From: a virus
IMG/VR virus record: IMGVR_UViG_3300024516_000004
Coordinates: 1-36,944 of that record
DNA: 36,944 bases
Strand: one strand, 5' to 3'
Below the pieces are notes generated by a model that was not told the DNA's origin, did not search any database, and saw only the letters and a list, made by a program, of their open reading frames with translations. A program made the position numbers and the translations under genes. Shown here one piece after another: positions 27,780-36,319 of this stretch (positions within the stretch are counted from its first letter, which is position 1; each line of letters begins with the position of its first letter).

Positions 27780-27919
27780 TGAAACATCTAATCAAAGAGT
27801 TTAAGTATCGATTAAAAACCGAACTATGGGCGCAAGTGTTAATGGTTCTTGCTGGTAGTGTTGTTGTTGCTTCTGCAATGTATAGCGCTCATTTGTATAA
27901 TGTTAATTTTGTTTATTAG
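27779..27919 (+). CDS. Single-span membrane protein, 46 aa
   Basis: The product is 46 aa. A basic amphipathic start (KHLIKEFKYRLKTELWAQ) precedes a membrane segment (VLMVLAGSVVVASAMYSA). The ATG overlaps the previous stop (TAATG), with AAGG ten bases upstream. Its function is unknown. Confidence 0.55.
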   Translation: MKHLIKEFKYRLKTELWAQVLMVLAGSVVVASAMYSAHLYNVNFVY

Positions 27920-27928
27920 GGGTAGGTT

Positions 27929-28129
27929 ATGATTAAAGGTAAATTTTTCTATAATTACACAGCACAAAAGGCAGATTCTTATGATAAATTTTCCTATGGA
28001 ATTATCGAAGTAGGCTGTGATGATTCAAAAGACTTGATAGATGAAGCGTTTAAAGAAATAAAAAAGGCATCAAGGGATAATTATCCAGACGCTGATAATA
28101 TTAATTTTACAGCATTTAATAAGCTTTAA
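27929..28129 (+). CDS. Hypothetical 66-aa early protein
   Basis: The product is 66 aa with a strand-helix arrangement: GKFFYNYTAQKADSYDKFSY, GIIEVGCDDSKDLIDEAFKE, then DADNINFTAFNKL. AGGGG and AGG lie upstream of the ATG. This resembles small phage proteins whose ends carry an N-x-x-A-F-N-K/x-L sequence; no role is known. Confidence 0.58.
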   Translation: MIKGKFFYNYTAQKADSYDKFSYGIIEVGCDDSKDLIDEAFKEIKKASRDNYPDADNINFTAFNKL

Positions 28130-28144
28130 ATAAGGCGAACAACA

Positions 28145-28405
28145 ATGATTAGAATGTCAGCAAACGAGGTTAAACAATGCGGTAAGTGTGGTAATGATAT
28201 ATACACGCATGAGCCTAGAGATAACCGCGACAATGGTCATACAGTACATTTGCGAGGCCAGTGCCCTAATGTAATGGATAGGCCACCTGGAACAAGTAAT
28301 CCTGTGCCGGGTGTTGATAGTGTAAAGGCTGATAATATAAAACTGCTCAAGTTTATCGGTACTATGATTTTAATTGTAATATTTTTGCTATGGGCAAGGG
28401 GTTAA
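28145..28405 (+). CDS. Zinc-ribbon and membrane-anchor protein
   Basis: The product is 86 aa. EVKQCGKCGNDIYTHEPRDN contains C-x2-C, followed by VHLRGQCPN, forming a possible zinc ribbon, then a proline-rich linker (RPPGTSNPVPG) and a C-terminal membrane span (FIGTMILIVIFLLWARG). A cytoplasmic zinc ribbon attached to the inner membrane is predicted. Its role is unknown. Confidence 0.58.
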   Translation: MIRMSANEVKQCGKCGNDIYTHEPRDNRDNGHTVHLRGQCPNVMDRPPGTSNPVPGVDSVKADNIKLLKFIGTMILIVIFLLWARG

Positions 28406-28645
28406 ATGATGGCCAATAATTACGTGTTTGCTTTGTATGAAGTACATCATATTGAAGGCGCTCACATGCACAGCTTGTTTACAACAAGAAAGGCAGCGCT
28501 AAAGTCTGGTTTGGAGTTAAAAAGAAAACGAGTACAAGAGGCTTTAGATGATTATAGGCTTTTAGGGATGAAGGAGGCCGAATACCTTTACAGGAATTGC
28601 TGGTCTGGTATTAGTGTTTGCGTTGAAAAAGAAAGAGTTTACTAA
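28406..28645 (+). CDS. Hypothetical 79-aa early protein
   Basis: The product is 79 aa. NNYVFALYEVHHIEGAHMHS then a basic helical segment (LELKRKRVQEALDDYR) and YLYRNCWSGISVCVEKERVY suggest an alpha/beta domain. It begins one base after the previous stop and ends in TAATG with the next small gene. No family is recognised. Confidence 0.55.
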   Translation: MMANNYVFALYEVHHIEGAHMHSLFTTRKAALKSGLELKRKRVQEALDDYRLLGMKEAEYLYRNCWSGISVCVEKERVY

Positions 28646-28776
28646 TGCACATAACTATTAAGCACGGCAAGTACAACGTATTTACAAGCAAGGCGACATC
28701 AAGGGATTGTATGCCGATACAAATATTTTATACTATGGGGGATTTGAAAGCATGGCTAAAAGAAAACAAACACTGA
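28645..28776 (+). CDS. Hypothetical 43-aa early protein
   Basis: The product is 43 aa (MHITIKHGKYNVFTSKATSR, then YTMGDLKAWLKENKH). It starts in TAATG overlap with the upstream gene, and its 3' end overlaps the YbcO-like start by 25 bases while carrying that gene's ribosome site (GGGGGA). The final M-x-D-L-K-A-W-L motif resembles a short amphipathic helix. Its function is unknown. Confidence 0.52.
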   Translation: MHITIKHGKYNVFTSKATSRDCMPIQIFYTMGDLKAWLKENKH

Positions 28777-29051
28777 TAACTAAGTCTGCAAGGGGTGAGT
28801 ATTGCACATTAATACTTGGCAACTGCTCCGATGATGACACCGTTGTATTGTGCCACATTGGAAAGAATAGAGGTATGGCTTACAAGTGTAGCGACCACTT
28901 TGCTGTATATGCTTGCTCTAATTGTCACGATATTATTGATGGCCGTGCTGAACCCATGTATGGCTGGGATATGGTAGACAGTGCAAAGCTTACAGCGCTT
29001 GAGCGAACTCAACAGAAGTTAATTGATAAAGGTTTATTGGTGATAGCATGA
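28752..29051 (+). CDS. YbcO-like (DUF1364) nuclease-domain protein
   Basis: The product is 99 aa. ITKSARGEYCTLILGNCSDD, VVLCHIGKNRGMAYKCSDHF and YACSNCHDIIDGR give the cysteine/histidine pattern of lambda-region YbcO/DUF1364 proteins (C18, C25, H35, C55, C58 and H59). That family is a small metal-binding nuclease fold found beside RusA in lambdoid phages, as here. ATG 28752 is chosen for the GGGGGA site; an upstream frame extension overlaps the previous gene. Confidence 0.82.
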   Translation: MAKRKQTLITKSARGEYCTLILGNCSDDDTVVLCHIGKNRGMAYKCSDHFAVYACSNCHDIIDGRAEPMYGWDMVDSAKLTALERTQQKLIDKGLLVIA

Positions 29052-29377
29052 GGATAGACATCAAACCTCTATCAGTAAACCAAGCTTGGAAGGGTAGAAG
29101 ATTCAAAACAAAAGCTTATGATAAATATATCCGTGATGTTATGCACTTATTATCACCGCTTAAAGTGTCAAACGATAAGCTAGAGTTAGAAATTACCTTC
29201 GGGCTATCCAATCGTGCGGCTGATATTGATAACCCGTTAAAATGCTTTATAGACGTTTTACAGAAAAAGTATAACTTTGATGATAAAATGATTTATAGGC
29301 TTATAGTTAATAAAAGCATTACTAAAAAGGGTGGTGAGTTTATTGAATTTAAATTAAAGGAGCTAAACCATGAGTGA
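29048..29377 (+). CDS. rusA: RusA-like Holliday junction resolvase
   Basis: The product is 109 aa, close to the E. coli RusA length of about 120. The start LSVNQAWKGRRFKTKAYDKY is the RusA N-terminal signature. The acidic active-site region is RAADIDNPLKCFIDVLQKKY (D59, D61) with NFDDKMIY (D78/D79). It would cut Holliday junctions formed during phage recombination and debranch DNA before packaging. ATGA overlaps with both neighbours place it in a tight operon. Confidence 0.9.
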   Translation: MRIDIKPLSVNQAWKGRRFKTKAYDKYIRDVMHLLSPLKVSNDKLELEITFGLSNRAADIDNPLKCFIDVLQKKYNFDDKMIYRLIVNKSITKKGGEFIEFKLKELNHE

Positions 29378-29477
29378 TTTAACCCCTCCCGATTGGTATG
29401 TTTACTACTGCTTTATTTGTGGCTGCAATGGTGAAATACCTATGCCGTTTAATTACCTAAAGAGTAAGACGATATAG
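29370..29477 (+). CDS. Small cysteine-containing protein, last gene of the early operon
   Basis: The product is 35 aa (MSDLTPPDWYVYYCFICGCN then GEIPMPFNYLKSKTI). An excellent GGAG site lies eight bases before the ATG, which overlaps the RusA stop as ATGA. C-F-I-C-G-C could bind a metal. Its last 29 bases overlap the convergent tailspike gene, so the early and late operons run into each other here without a terminator. Confidence 0.55.
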   Translation: MSDLTPPDWYVYYCFICGCNGEIPMPFNYLKSKTI

Positions 29478-31548
29478 AACCAGTGCCAGCCGTAGCGGTA
29501 AAGCTAAATAGTACCGATGTACCGGTTATAACTGTGGTTATTTCCAATATACTACCATCGTCTGCTGTGGCTGATTCTCTATAATCTGCACCGGTTAAGC
29601 GTAAGTCTCTTAGGTTTAACCTTACTGGGTATCTATGAGCGCTACTGCTATGAGTCATAATTACAGTAATGAACTGATAAGGATTATCTCCATTAGTTCC
29701 TGCTATGTCATAGGTAAAGCTTGAACCACCTACCGCCGTATTAGGTCTATCAGTCAACACATTATATATGTCAATATCAGTTACCCAACCGGACGGGGCA
29801 AAGTTATCTTTAAAGGTAAAACGTGCTGGTTTAGATAGCGTCACCTTTCCAGAATAAGGGGTAAATGTACCGGTAGCTGCTGAAAAATCACAATCACGTA
29901 CATCTAATTCATTCCATAAACCTTCATTTGGTGATAGTTGCGAGATAAAAATTGTACTGTTAAGGCTATCAACACATTCCATGTCTCTAATTTTGATTTT
30001 CTTAAGTGGTCTAGTTTGTGGAGCAACACCGCCTCGCCTAGCTAAGAATGTAACATTTTTATATCTACCACCATTTAAATTAACTTGGCCTGTCTCATTA
30101 AGAGCAACCATGAATATAGCGTTTTCAAGATATCCACAATTGATATCGACTAAGTTACAATCTATAACATTGACAAGTGTGCCTAGTGAGCCAAGATTTA
30201 AAACAGCATCACCAAGGGTTACACTTACATAATCTAAGTCTTGAACTAGTATTGATTCGCCCACAGTACCGTTACGGGTAGCGCCGCTTAACCTTCCGAT
30301 ATTGATAGATGCAGAGTTAACCTCTCCCTCAGTGCCTTTCATTGTCACGGCTCTATCATCATAGTTACTAATGTAATCTATGTTTATTTTAGAGTTTATA
30401 CCTAGCCCATCAAAAGCCAGTGCATTATGATCACACTCAGTTACACCGCCCGTACCAGTTACAGAGCAATTATCACCATGAAAGAAAGCAATTACGTTGT
30501 TATTATGTGGCTGTGAATGAATAGCGTTAAATTCAGTGCCTACCTCGCCATCTAAAATATAATTAGCATCATTTACTGGGTCGCCTGTTAAAGTATTATT
30601 AGGCCCCTCTGGTAATGGGTCAACATAACTTACAAAACCGAACATGTGACCGGCTTGCATTAGTCCAGGGTGATTTGGTGGATCGTCATATCTACCTTTA
30701 ATCCTACAGCCCATTAAATGTCTAACTGTAATATCACTACGACCTACATTTACAGAACCAACAATCCAGATTAATTCGTCTTTAGGTGCAAATGTAAAAT
30801 CATTTTTATCAGTATTGTTAAGCATTACCTCATAGGCTTTTCTGTTTACAAATGCCTCATTGAACACATAAGAGCTATTTGTTATTACACCATACCAATC
30901 ATCAATAACTGTTTTATCTACCAATCTACGCCATACTCCTGTGCCTACCGGTGAAGTATCGCCGTTATACCAAACATAAATAGATGCCTGACTGCTAATA
31001 GTGTAAAAAGTAACATCTGGATCAATTGTTAAACCACCATCATGCTCTGTTTTTACTCCGTCAGCATCCCAGTAAAATTTACCGCCACCTACACCAGTTG
31101 CTAGATAACCTGTAATAGATGCTTTCTTACCATCAGGAAAGGTTATTGTGCTATCAATCAAGTCTTGCATTGTGTCGAATTCATAAGACTGTGATAAGTC
31201 AGCTATTAGGTCAGTAGCTATAGTGTCATTTAAGATCTCTAAGGTTACAGCGCCAGTGATATTGTCAGCAACTTGTTCAGCGTTAGTTGTATTATTTGCA
31301 TCCGCCTCGGCTTCTGTAGGAAACAAAAATAAATCATAAGCAGAGTCAATATACGGAATAACGAGCGCACCGCCAGCAGATTCTAAAAATCCATCCTTGT
31401 TAACTTCTAACTTAGCAACCTGTGTGCCTCCGTCAGACTCTAGTGCCATTGGCAAAGGGGTTGTTTCGCCCTGCTCGTAAGCTTTAAGCCAATAGTTTTT
31501 AAATCCATCGTAATTAATTGCTACAAACGAAATCGGTGAAAATGCCAT
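29449..31548 (-). CDS. Tailspike protein, right-handed beta-helix type
   Basis: The product is 699 aa, the length of P22-type tailspikes. The N-terminal part (YWLKAYEQGETTPLPMALES, LVIPYIDSAYDLFLFPTEAE) is a virion-attachment domain shared by many marine and Vibrio podophages. The segment TFPDGKKASITGYLATGVGG (about 134-153) is the usual entry to the beta-helix, followed by Asn/Gly-rich strand repeats to about residue 530 and a C-terminal beta-rich domain. It should bind and probably cleave a host surface glycan. Active-site acids cannot be assigned by eye. It is the last gene of the late operon. Confidence 0.87.
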   Translation of the reverse strand: MAFSPISFVAINYDGFKNYWLKAYEQGETTPLPMALESDGGTQVAKLEVNKDGFLESAGGALVIPYIDSAYDLFLFPTEAEADANNTTNAEQVADNITGAVTLEILNDTIATDLIADLSQSYEFDTMQDLIDSTITFPDGKKASITGYLATGVGGGKFYWDADGVKTEHDGGLTIDPDVTFYTISSQASIYVWYNGDTSPVGTGVWRRLVDKTVIDDWYGVITNSSYVFNEAFVNRKAYEVMLNNTDKNDFTFAPKDELIWIVGSVNVGRSDITVRHLMGCRIKGRYDDPPNHPGLMQAGHMFGFVSYVDPLPEGPNNTLTGDPVNDANYILDGEVGTEFNAIHSQPHNNNVIAFFHGDNCSVTGTGGVTECDHNALAFDGLGINSKINIDYISNYDDRAVTMKGTEGEVNSASINIGRLSGATRNGTVGESILVQDLDYVSVTLGDAVLNLGSLGTLVNVIDCNLVDINCGYLENAIFMVALNETGQVNLNGGRYKNVTFLARRGGVAPQTRPLKKIKIRDMECVDSLNSTIFISQLSPNEGLWNELDVRDCDFSAATGTFTPYSGKVTLSKPARFTFKDNFAPSGWVTDIDIYNVLTDRPNTAVGGSSFTYDIAGTNGDNPYQFITVIMTHSSSAHRYPVRLNLRDLRLTGADYRESATADDGSILEITTVITGTSVLFSFTATAGTGSISSYSLGN

Positions 31549-31549
31549 C

Positions 31550-33751
31550 TTATTTTTGCTCCTGTTCTTGGCTGAATAAATAGCCTAATAAGCCGCCTTG
31601 TAATGCTGCTCTGTCGTTGTCAGTTAAGGTGTTAACCCACTCTTGATATCGTTTTGATTTCATTAATTTTGACTCTGCATCTAATAGTTTTTGTGAGGCT
31701 TTATTACCATCAACAACACCGTCTTTAACTGATTGCCTAATAACATTCTGAAATTGTGATGTACTCATTAAATCAGACGCCTTTCTTGAGCTATCAGTTG
31801 TTTGTTTTAGGAACTGCTCAACAGCACCGCTAGCCATTACCGAAGCTGTTGGGCTACCTGTTGCAAAAGCTACGACTGTTGGCACTGTACGGCCTACCAT
31901 CTTGCGAACAAAGCCAGTTTCATTGTTAAACATTGCGTTTATTCTACCCGTTGGCGTTGTCTGGCCTAATGCACGGCTAATACCTCTTGATACTTCAAAA
32001 AGATTATCAATAGCTTTTTTACTTTCAGGCGGTAAAGCATCAAACAAAGCCTTACTTGCAGCAGGGGAGCGTTTTATAGTTTGATACCACTTAGTAAAGC
32101 TTGTTGGGCTTAACTGTTGCTGATTGACACCAGTACCTTTAAATACATCATTCATGGCAGATAAAACAACCTCGCCACGCTTTTGTTTAGGTATTGCACG
32201 AATAACTTGATTGAATTTATCAACCTCGCCTTTCTGTAGGTTTTTAACAACACCAGCAACATTAACATTAAGTGCCTGATTTAAATCTTTACCTAATAAA
32301 GTGACTAAATTATCTTCTATTTGCTTACGTTGTCTAACTAAACCTTTAGCTGTATCACTAAGTGCTAAAGCATCACCACCAGAGTTTGTTGCTATATCGT
32401 CCATATCTCTAGACAATCGAGCATACAAAGCCTTATTTAAGCCTGTTTCAACGTCTTTAAATTGGCCGCTACCCTTTCCTATTGCTTGGCCTATTTCTTT
32501 CCTTACGATGTCAATGCGGCCTAGTGTTGGGTTTATTGTCTCGGTTGTTCCTGTTGATGTTCTTGCACCCGTAGCAGGATTAACAGTAACCTTACCTTTA
32601 GTTGTTTTGGTTTTAGGCTTTAACTGCGTCAACATTTTAGATAACTTAGGTGAAAGCTTATCCTGTCTTTGTAACTGCTCTAAAAAAGAAACAGTTGCAG
32701 CAGGATTAAACCTACTTTCTTGCGGTAGCACTTGCTTTAATGAACTATAAGCCTCATCAGCCTGTTCAAATAAATTATCAACAGTCCTTAATGAATCCGC
32801 TTTAAAGTCTAAACCTAATTGAGCCTTGTCTAGTGTGCCGCCATATTGAGTTATTAAATTATCGGCAATTTGACTTGTCTCATTTATAAAAGTTCTAGCT
32901 TGCACATCTAAAACACTACCTGGTACTTTCTGCAAAGCGCCCGATACATCTCTAAACTGTGGGTTTTTACTAGTGAATGCGGCTAATGGCTCTGTGCTTA
33001 TTCCTAACTCATCAGCAGCAGCAAAGAATTTTGGATCAGCTTGCACAATATCCGCTATTTCTTTAGGTGTTCCGCGCTGTATTGTGTCTGCAATATCTTG
33101 AAGCCCTGCATCGGTAACAGTTCCTGACTCTATGGCATCAATTGCTTTTTGTGCTGTATCTGTTCTGGTTTCCGCTTTAGCTACTTTGGTTGCACCTATT
33201 GCGCGACCTAATAAACCACCTGCCGCTTCTTCAAGTAATACGGGCGCAGTTTCAAATGCTGTAGCTATTGCAGGGCTTCCAGTAACATCAAAAGCCTGTT
33301 GACCTGCTGACCTTCCTAAGCCTTGCTCCCTAACCGACCGAACGGTTTGTTTTGCACCGGCTAAATCTGTTGGCCTTAATGCTAACTGAGCTAAACCAGC
33401 AGTACCGGCAACAGCAGGACGTATAATATTTTCATCAACGGCTTGTATTGCGCCGCCAACCGTTTCAAGTCCTCGCCTACCTGCTTCTGTTTCTGGTGCG
33501 AATTGTTCAGACACACCTTGTTGAACTGCTCTAACAGCGTTAGCAGCAGAATCAAGATCGCCTGTTCTTATTAGTTCAGCAATACCAGACAAGCCAGAGC
33601 CAACAAAACCAGCAAGACCAGCGCCTATTGATCCAAGTGGTTCGATTATAGCGTCAGTTATTCCACCTTGCTTTTGAGCTATCAAAGCATCAATATCGGC
33701 TATGCGTTGTCTTTTTGCTATCTCTGCATCTATTTCTTGAACAGTTGCCAT
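31550..33751 (-). CDS. DNA ejection (internal virion) protein, P22 gp16-like
   Basis: The product is 733 aa. The N-terminus (IDAEIAKRQRIADIDALIAQ) leads into a glycine-rich hydrophobic region at about 30-65 (IGAGLAGFVGSGLSGIAELI), suited to membrane insertion. The rest is long and helical, Ala/Gln-rich, with a late hydrophobic part (VPTVVAFATGSPTASVMASG). It is the third in a run of three genes (309, 411 and 733 aa) placed before the tailspike, the order of P22-type ejection proteins. It would be released into the cell envelope to help DNA cross the membrane. Confidence 0.78.
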   Translation of the reverse strand: MATVQEIDAEIAKRQRIADIDALIAQKQGGITDAIIEPLGSIGAGLAGFVGSGLSGIAELIRTGDLDSAANAVRAVQQGVSEQFAPETEAGRRGLETVGGAIQAVDENIIRPAVAGTAGLAQLALRPTDLAGAKQTVRSVREQGLGRSAGQQAFDVTGSPAIATAFETAPVLLEEAAGGLLGRAIGATKVAKAETRTDTAQKAIDAIESGTVTDAGLQDIADTIQRGTPKEIADIVQADPKFFAAADELGISTEPLAAFTSKNPQFRDVSGALQKVPGSVLDVQARTFINETSQIADNLITQYGGTLDKAQLGLDFKADSLRTVDNLFEQADEAYSSLKQVLPQESRFNPAATVSFLEQLQRQDKLSPKLSKMLTQLKPKTKTTKGKVTVNPATGARTSTGTTETINPTLGRIDIVRKEIGQAIGKGSGQFKDVETGLNKALYARLSRDMDDIATNSGGDALALSDTAKGLVRQRKQIEDNLVTLLGKDLNQALNVNVAGVVKNLQKGEVDKFNQVIRAIPKQKRGEVVLSAMNDVFKGTGVNQQQLSPTSFTKWYQTIKRSPAASKALFDALPPESKKAIDNLFEVSRGISRALGQTTPTGRINAMFNNETGFVRKMVGRTVPTVVAFATGSPTASVMASGAVEQFLKQTTDSSRKASDLMSTSQFQNVIRQSVKDGVVDGNKASQKLLDAESKLMKSKRYQEWVNTLTDNDRAALQGGLLGYLFSQEQEQK

Positions 33752-34986
33752 TATTGACCGCCTAATCGGTTACGTTCTGCTATTAATTCTTCTATGGATA
33801 GATTAGATAAATCAGCAGGGGGTGCAGCTACTTGTGTTGATTGTGGTACACCCAAGTTAACGCCAGTTTCTTGTTGTTGTAAGTTTTGAAGCCTTTGCTG
33901 TGCTGCTAATATGTTTCTTTCTTTCTGCTCAATAAATGAAGTTAATTGCTCTACTTTTTGAGTAGGGCTAGCATCTGGATCAACTAGTGAAGCTTCAAGT
34001 CTTTTACCTTCGCCCTCTGTAAATGCAGAGCCAAAGGTTTCTTTTAATAATGGCAGCACCTGATTAGATACTATGGCAATCAATTTAGCTCTTGCGTTTG
34101 CGCCTTTAGTTGAGCCAAAACCACTTTCTTTAAGTGCAAAATCAAAAGCGCGACCACCTATGGTACTGGTAGCCATAAAAGCTAAGTCTTTTAATTGTGA
34201 AATTGTTTCTTTTAATGTTGGTAATGTTGCCTCCATTCTAGCTAGATCACTAAGAGCCTCACCTTGTTGAGATGCTTGTCTTTCGGCTTCTTTTACTAGT
34301 CTAGAAATCTGCGGTTTAAATAACTTTTGCTGCGTTAATTTAGCGCTCTCTACTGCTGATGCTTCTGCACCTTTTTGTTTTGCTATTAATGCAGCAAGCT
34401 CTTTATCTTTTGCGATTCTCTCATCTTTAGTTAGTGAGGCTTTCGCTGTCAACCCTAAAGCAATTGATGCAGCCCGACCCTCTACAGTTTCAAGGTTTGG
34501 ATCAGCTTTAACTGCTGCAACATTCGCATTAAAATCACGTTGACCTACTGATTGCTGAACACTACCACTCAAGGTTGAGTTAACCTCTTGCGCTAACATC
34601 GCTAAACCTTCGGGTGTTTGTATTTGTGCTAAATCATCATCAACACCGGCAGTAGGTAAACCAAGTTCGGTTAACCTTTCTTTGTTGCGCTGTAATTGCT
34701 GTTGTAATGCAGGAAGATTATTAGAATCTAACAAAGGCTTTAACGAGCTAGCATAACCCTGTGCAATACTTTGTGCTTGAGTTTGCTGTCTTAATTGTTG
34801 AGCTTGAGGCGTGTTTGCTTCTGTTTGTTGCTGCTCTAATGCAGTATTCCGTATTTGCTGACCTCTTAACTGCTCATCTGATACTTTTCTATTCTGCCTA
34901 GCAAGTAAAGCATTGTTAAACATATTAAGCACGTTAGCGTTATCTGTTGCACCTATGCTTTGTAGTATTCTATGATCAATAGCCAT
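33751..34986 (-). CDS. DNA ejection protein, P22 gp20-like
   Basis: The product is 411 aa, highly helical, Gln/Ala-rich and lacking cysteine. A long Q-rich region (residues 40-110) is followed by helical stretches and the segment LPLLKETFGSAFTEGEGKRL at about 308-327, which recurs in podoviral ejection proteins. TAATG overlaps connect it to both neighbouring ejection genes. It likely forms part of the internal trans-envelope channel. No enzymatic motif is present. Confidence 0.78.
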   Translation of the reverse strand: MAIDHRILQSIGATDNANVLNMFNNALLARQNRKVSDEQLRGQQIRNTALEQQQTEANTPQAQQLRQQTQAQSIAQGYASSLKPLLDSNNLPALQQQLQRNKERLTELGLPTAGVDDDLAQIQTPEGLAMLAQEVNSTLSGSVQQSVGQRDFNANVAAVKADPNLETVEGRAASIALGLTAKASLTKDERIAKDKELAALIAKQKGAEASAVESAKLTQQKLFKPQISRLVKEAERQASQQGEALSDLARMEATLPTLKETISQLKDLAFMATSTIGGRAFDFALKESGFGSTKGANARAKLIAIVSNQVLPLLKETFGSAFTEGEGKRLEASLVDPDASPTQKVEQLTSFIEQKERNILAAQQRLQNLQQQETGVNLGVPQSTQVAAPPADLSNLSIEELIAERNRLGGQ

Positions 34987-35915
34987 TACACGCCCACCAT
35001 ACTATAATTAACTTTCATAAATCCATGCTCATAACTCACCGCTTCGGGCATTTTACTTAAGACTTCATCAGCCATAACACCTTGGCTTGAGCCGGTTAAA
35101 TAAAGCGTTCTAGCTAAATCGTTCCAATCCCATGACCACAATGTAAAGCCGTTTTTCTCACCTATAATTTTCTTATTTGTTTTAAGTTTAGGGTCTGAGA
35201 ATGCGCTTGCCACGGTAATAGCTAGTTGTTGGTTGTTTGCTCTTTGCTGCTGATTAATGGCATTGTTTTGTGCTGTAGCTGCTGCTTGCACATTGCCGCT
35301 ATCTTGAATCAATCCAGATAAACCAGAACCAAGACCAAGCGCCGCGTTTGATTGCGCTCTTGATGTTCCTGAGCCAAAATTAAGCAAGTCCACAATACTG
35401 CCTTTCTGTCCTTGGATTAATGGAGCGGCTGAAAGTAGAACGTTGTTAGATAAATCCTCGAATGTATCACCGGCACTTAAACGGCTTCGTGATGCTGCGA
35501 ATTGATTAGTTTGTCTATTGGCGTTATCTAAACTCAATTGAAATAAAGGATTGTTTTGCAAGAAATCAAATTGTGCTTGAGGGTCTGTTAAGAAACCTGC
35601 TTGATCAACACCTTGCTGACCAACACCGGCAAACGGTTCAAGAAACCCTTGGGCTATACCAGTTGAACGCCTAAGTTCTTGCTGTGCGGAGTCTAAAGCC
35701 GATAACTGCTCGGCTTCTGCTTCTTCAAGCGCTGATTGTTCTTCTCTTTTTTTAGTTGTTCCTGCAAAGTCTAATGGATCTAAAGCAGACTCAAACGAGC
35801 CTAACTCGTTAATTCCTGCTTTTTTAAGGGCTTTGTTTATACCTAACTTATCAGCAGCCTTTTTTGTTAAGTCCATGCCTAGCTTGCCGCTAATTAAATC
35901 ACCTAAAAAACTCAT
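34986..35915 (-). CDS. DNA ejection protein, P22 gp7-like, with S74-type end motif
   Basis: The product is 309 aa. The first 60 residues are basic/helical, followed by a region rich in Ala, Gln and Ser. The C-terminal 75 residues contain FSDPKLKTNKKIIGEKNGFT, WSWDWNDLARTLYLTGSSQG and VMADEVLSKMPEAVSYEHGF with VNYSMV, the pattern (SDxxLKxN, G-x-x-A-x-E-V, P-x-A-V, V-x-Y) seen in S74-like chaperone ends and in podoviral internal proteins. GAGG precedes the ATG. Whether the end motif self-cleaves is unclear. Confidence 0.78.
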   Translation of the reverse strand: MSFLGDLISGKLGMDLTKKAADKLGINKALKKAGINELGSFESALDPLDFAGTTKKREEQSALEEAEAEQLSALDSAQQELRRSTGIAQGFLEPFAGVGQQGVDQAGFLTDPQAQFDFLQNNPLFQLSLDNANRQTNQFAASRSRLSAGDTFEDLSNNVLLSAAPLIQGQKGSIVDLLNFGSGTSRAQSNAALGLGSGLSGLIQDSGNVQAAATAQNNAINQQQRANNQQLAITVASAFSDPKLKTNKKIIGEKNGFTLWSWDWNDLARTLYLTGSSQGVMADEVLSKMPEAVSYEHGFMKVNYSMVGV

Positions 35916-35980
35916 AAAAACCTCACTAAATAAAACCTTGTTGCGATATAAACATTTAATACCGTTGATTATACTAAATT

Positions 35981-36310
35981 CTAGCTTAATACTCTACCTG
36001 ACACCGTAAAGTACAGGCTATTGAGCGCTGATGACTCAACCTGTAATGAACCACCTTTGGGTATAACTTGATTTACTATGCCAATACCTAGTTTGTTTTC
36101 ACCCCATGTAACTATTGTAAATGGAATGATAGGCGATAAAATTCCTGTTGATGATTGTATGTAAGCCTTATAACTCGCGTCAACATTTGAGTTATTAGTC
36201 ACCGTAAATGAGTCAATAACGACATCGTTAACAGCGTCCACCGTTCTAGCCTCTTGAGGCGTATCAACAAACGTATTTAAAAAGTTATCAACTAGTTGTG
36301 AAGATGCCAT
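35981..36310 (-). CDS. Small beta-rich virion-module protein
   Basis: The product is 109 aa. After a short helical start (QLVDNFLNTFVDTPQEARTV) it is mainly beta: VVIDSFTVTNNSNVDASYKA, FTIVTWGENKLGIGIVNQVI and SLQVESSALNSLYFTVSGRV. This resembles phage proteins with an immunoglobulin-like or adhesin-like fold. AAGGG precedes the ATG, and the gene follows the fibre-like gene by nine bases, suggesting a partner role. Confidence 0.66.
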   Translation of the reverse strand: MASSQLVDNFLNTFVDTPQEARTVDAVNDVVIDSFTVTNNSNVDASYKAYIQSSTGILSPIIPFTIVTWGENKLGIGIVNQVIPKGGSLQVESSALNSLYFTVSGRVLS

Positions 36311-36319
36311 TATTAACCC

